Below are positions 61,830 to 64,000 of a stretch of 64,000 bases of DNA, one piece after another. This stretch comes from Chthoniobacteraceae bacterium (GTDB lineage: Bacteria > Verrucomicrobiota > Verrucomicrobiia > Chthoniobacterales > Chthoniobacteraceae), in NCBI GenBank assembly GCA_947471505.1, contig CANIWM010000001.1:124001-188000 (forward strand), given 5' to 3'. The first letter of the stretch is position 1. Each line of letters starts with the position of its first letter. Position numbers and translations under genes: made by a program. The notes beneath the pieces were generated by a model. It ran no database searches, was not told the origin of the DNA, and was given only the letters and a program-made list of their open reading frames with translations.

Positions 61830-64000
61830 ATGAAGCCGATCAATCTCAAACCCTCATCATGGCAACAATTCCTTAAGTCTCTCAAAAAGCGCGAAGTCGC
61901 CGCTTTGCCGCTGGGGAAAAAACCGACCATTCAGCCGGAGGTGCTGGAGAACCGTATCGCGCCTGCGTCGCTGGCGTCGCTTTCGAGCGGTAGCATCACG
62001 GTGAGCGGCGATCAGGGTGCGGCGGGGGAGGTGGAGACGCTCGTTTTTACGATCGTTTCGGGGGATCTTTACATCACGGATGCGACGCATTCCATCACGG
62101 CGGGCTCGGGCTTTACCCAGAATGGCGGGAATGAAGTGTACATCGCCCTTTCGTCGCTGACCGATGACTTTACGGTGAACACAGGCACCGGCTCAGATAC
62201 GGTGACTTTTTCGGACGCGCTGAGCCTTCCGGGCCATGCGGATATTACGAGCGGCGGGACGGTGACTTTTGGCAATACGCTGACGCTTGCAGCGACGAAA
62301 AATCTGACGGTTTCTTCGAGTGGTCTGATCTCGGCGAGCGGTGCGCTCACGGTGCCTGGGACGGCGACGTTTGCGGCAGGTTCAGCGAACGACATCACGC
62401 TGGGCGCGGCGAATGATTTTTCGACGGTGCTCATCACGAGCGGCAACAACGTCTCGGTGACGGATAGTAATGCGCTGGTGCTTGGCGCCTCGACGGTGAG
62501 CGGCACCTTGGGCGTGACGACGAGCGGGGCGCTGACGCAAAGCGGCGTGCTAAGTGTGACTGGCGCGGCGACGCTGGCGGTGGGCTCGGGGAACAACCTC
62601 ACGCTGGCAAATCCGGCGAATACTTTCAGCACGGTGACAATCACCAGCGCGAACAACGTCTCGCTCGCGGATGCGGATGGGCTCATCCTCGGAACCTCGA
62701 CCGTGAGCGGCACGCTCGACGTGGCGACGAGCGGGGCGATCACGCAAAGCGGGGTGGTGACGGTGACGGGCGCGACGACGCTGGCGGCGGGCTCGGGGAA
62801 CAACATCACGCTGAACTCGGCGAATGATTTCTCCACGCTCGCCATCACGAGCGGCAACAACGTCTCGGTGACGGACAGCAACGCGCTGGTCCTCGGGGCA
62901 TCGACGGTGAGCGGGACGTTGGGCGTGACGACGAGCGGTGCGATCACGCAGAGCGGGGCGTTGACGGTGACGGGTACGGCGACGTTTGCGGCGGGCTCGG
63001 GCAACAACATCACGCTGAATTCCGCAAACGATTTCTCGACCTTTGCTGTGACGAGCGGAAACAGCGTCGCGGTGACTGATGCCGACGCGCTGATTTTGGG
63101 CGCTTCGGCGGTGAGTGGAACATTGGCCGTCACGACGAGCGGCGCATTGACTCAGAGTGGCGCGGTAGCTGTCACCTCGACATCGGCGCTCGACTCGGGC
63201 GAGGCGTTGATTACGCTCACGAATGTCGGCAATAACTTTGGCGGGGCGGTCGCGTTGACGAATAGCGCCGCGAACAATGTTTCCTTGGTGAACAGCGTGG
63301 CGCTCAGCATCGCGACGAGCAGCGTCGGCACGGGAACACTCTCGCTGACAGGTGCAGGGATTTCGCAGACGGGAACCATCACGCAGGCTGCGTCCGCTGG
63401 AGCGGTGACGCTCACGGGCGGTAGCGCGGCGATCAGTCTGGCGCTGGGTAATGATTTTACTGGAGCAGTTACGGCCTCCACGTCGGGCGCGGGTGCTGCA
63501 ATTACCATCAACGACGCGACGGGCGGACTGGACGCGGTCTCGGTGACGACGACAGACGGCGCGATTACGCTCAGTGCGACATCGGGCGACTTGACTGCGA
63601 CGACGGTTACGGCTGGCGGATCGAGCCGCAACGTTTCGCTCACCACCACGACAAGCGGAAACGTGCTCGTGGATAGTGTGACCGCCTCGGGCGACACGGT
63701 GACGATCAGCTCGGCGGAAAGCATTGAGGAGTCGGGCGCGGATGTGGGTGCGGATGTCACGGCGAGCACGCTTTCGCTGACAGCGGCGACCGGCATCGGC
63801 GCGGCTGAGGTAATCGAGACTGCGCTGAGCAACCTCTCGGCGACTTCGACGAATGGCGGCATTGATCTCGTAAATGCGGGGGCGCTGAGCATCACGAGCT
63901 TGGCGGCTTCGACTTCGGGAAATATCACGCTGACGAACACGGGCAGCATTGCGCTCGCCGGTAACGTCTCGGCGGCCAGCGGAACTGTTTCGTTCACTAC
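61830..64000 (+). CDS. Giant repetitive surface protein (filamentous-haemagglutinin-like), partial
   Basis: A continuous frame from ATG 61830 runs to the right edge (723 codons) with no stop, so the protein is longer than the window shows. The N-terminus MKPINLKPSSWQQFLKSLKK, then KREVAALPL and VLENRIAPAS, has the LE-R-AP motif of giant Verrucomicrobiota/Planctomycetes surface proteins and no classical signal peptide. From about residue 50 it is a Ser/Thr/Gly-rich beta-helix of the haemagglutinin/autotransporter sort. Units near-identical over 68-69 residues begin STVSGTLGV at about 62490, 62697, 62901 and 63105 (STVSGTLDV, SAVSGTLAV). Later parts (LTAATGIGAAEVIETALSNL) resemble FhaB repeats. 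It is probably an adhesin or sheath protein. Confidence 0.85.
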   Translation, partial: MKPINLKPSSWQQFLKSLKKREVAALPLGKKPTIQPEVLENRIAPASLASLSSGSITVSGDQGAAGEVETLVFTIVSGDLYITDATHSITAGSGFTQNGGNEVYIALSSLTDDFTVNTGTGSDTVTFSDALSLPGHADITSGGTVTFGNTLTLAATKNLTVSSSGLISASGALTVPGTATFAAGSANDITLGAANDFSTVLITSGNNVSVTDSNALVLGASTVSGTLGVTTSGALTQSGVLSVTGAATLAVGSGNNLTLANPANTFSTVTITSANNVSLADADGLILGTSTVSGTLDVATSGAITQSGVVTVTGATTLAAGSGNNITLNSANDFSTLAITSGNNVSVTDSNALVLGASTVSGTLGVTTSGAITQSGALTVTGTATFAAGSGNNITLNSANDFSTFAVTSGNSVAVTDADALILGASAVSGTLAVTTSGALTQSGAVAVTSTSALDSGEALITLTNVGNNFGGAVALTNSAANNVSLVNSVALSIATSSVGTGTLSLTGAGISQTGTITQAASAGAVTLTGGSAAISLALGNDFTGAVTASTSGAGAAITINDATGGLDAVSVTTTDGAITLSATSGDLTATTVTAGGSSRNVSLTTTTSGNVLVDSVTASGDTVTISSAESIEESGADVGADVTASTLSLTAATGIGAAEVIETALSNLSATSTNGGIDLVNAGALSITSLAASTSGNITLTNTGSIALAGNVSAASGTVSFT
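62490..63308 (+). repeat. Four ~204-207-bp coding repeats in the surface protein
   Basis: Repeats begin at about 62490, 62697, 62901 and 63105, each coding for the order TVSGTLGVTTSGALTQSG, LTVTGTATFAAGSGNN, NDFSTLAITSGNNVSVTD, NALVLGA with a few substitutions. The DNA copies share most bases, so they were duplicated recently or are kept alike by gene conversion. The fourth copy diverges after ALTQSGAVAVTSTSALDSGE. Confidence 0.8.

Noticed and set aside
62069-63997. Two long minus-strand frames opposite the giant surface protein
   Set aside because: They arise from the strongly biased Ser/Thr/Gly repeat code; the plus frame has a start, an N-terminal motif and extends through the window.

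Overview
The window looks like chromosomal DNA of a GC-rich member of the Verrucomicrobiota (PVC superphylum). The evidence is the gene content: three DUF1501 proteins, a PSD1-type multidomain cytochrome (DUF1549/LamG/DUF1553), an ECF sigma factor beside a Ser/Thr kinase, a delta-60 repeat protein, DxDxDG-bearing secreted proteins, a giant surface protein with an N-terminal LE-R-AP motif, and two proteins with a W-DDP leader. I cannot name the genus. No tRNA, rRNA or CRISPR array was recognised.

Layout. 1-5.6 kb: edge lipoprotein, hybrid histidine kinase, rsmB, fatty acid desaturase. 5.7-9.5 kb: a secreted protein and three minor-pilin-like genes on the minus strand. 9.5-15.2 kb: DUF1501, a CPBP protease overlapping thiL, metallo-hydrolase, SGNH hydrolase, 2Fe-2S ferredoxin, SRPBCC protein. 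15.3-18.2 kb: terpene-cyclase-repeat protein, membrane fusion protein and the stump of an outer-membrane protein. 18.2-21.1 kb: a W-DDP protein, repeats and an XRE regulator. 21-25.5 kb: a defence island with a composite McrB, a frameshifted McrC and an internally deleted HsdR relic. 25.6-28.8 kb: metal P-type ATPase with a 17-bp tandem duplication near its 5' end, a Cys-rich small protein and a DNA methyltransferase. 29-36.6 kb: rho, a YjbQ-family gene, two glycosyltransferases, DUF1501, ffh. 36.6-45.1 kb: LRR protein, a secreted/surface set, Ser/Thr kinase with a beta-helix ectodomain, ECF sigma factor. 45.1-47.7 kb: REP-type palindrome, second W-DDP protein, 21-bp hairpin array, nested palindrome and a LuxR-type regulator with a degenerate receiver. 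47.8-57.3 kb: frameshifted delta-60 protein, then PSD1 - esterase - DUF1501 - Gfo/Idh/MocA. 57.3-58.3 kb: a RAYT transposase between two copies of its probable REP substrate. 58.6-64 kb: wHTH protein, DUF2809, PQQ-propeller protein, flavodoxin-like protein, and the start of a giant adhesin running off the edge.

How the parts relate. Two modules read as tight operons with start/stop overlaps: 50368-57282 (probable saccharide or ester degradation at the cell surface) and 17904-15326 (export-like adaptor plus repeat protein, upstream gene truncated). The defence island is decaying.

The most unusual pattern is the pair of loci at 18.2-20.0 kb and 45.3-46.6 kb. Each has a W-DDP protein, a tandem array of short hairpins upstream of its start, and the same 14-bp G-rich box downstream of its stop. 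That box, with a second 21-bp box, also sits beside two broken genes, which suggests a small dispersed repeat associated with rearrangement. Several genes (mcrC, the P-type ATPase, the delta-60 protein) carry single indels or duplications that could be real decay or assembly error; reads would settle this.
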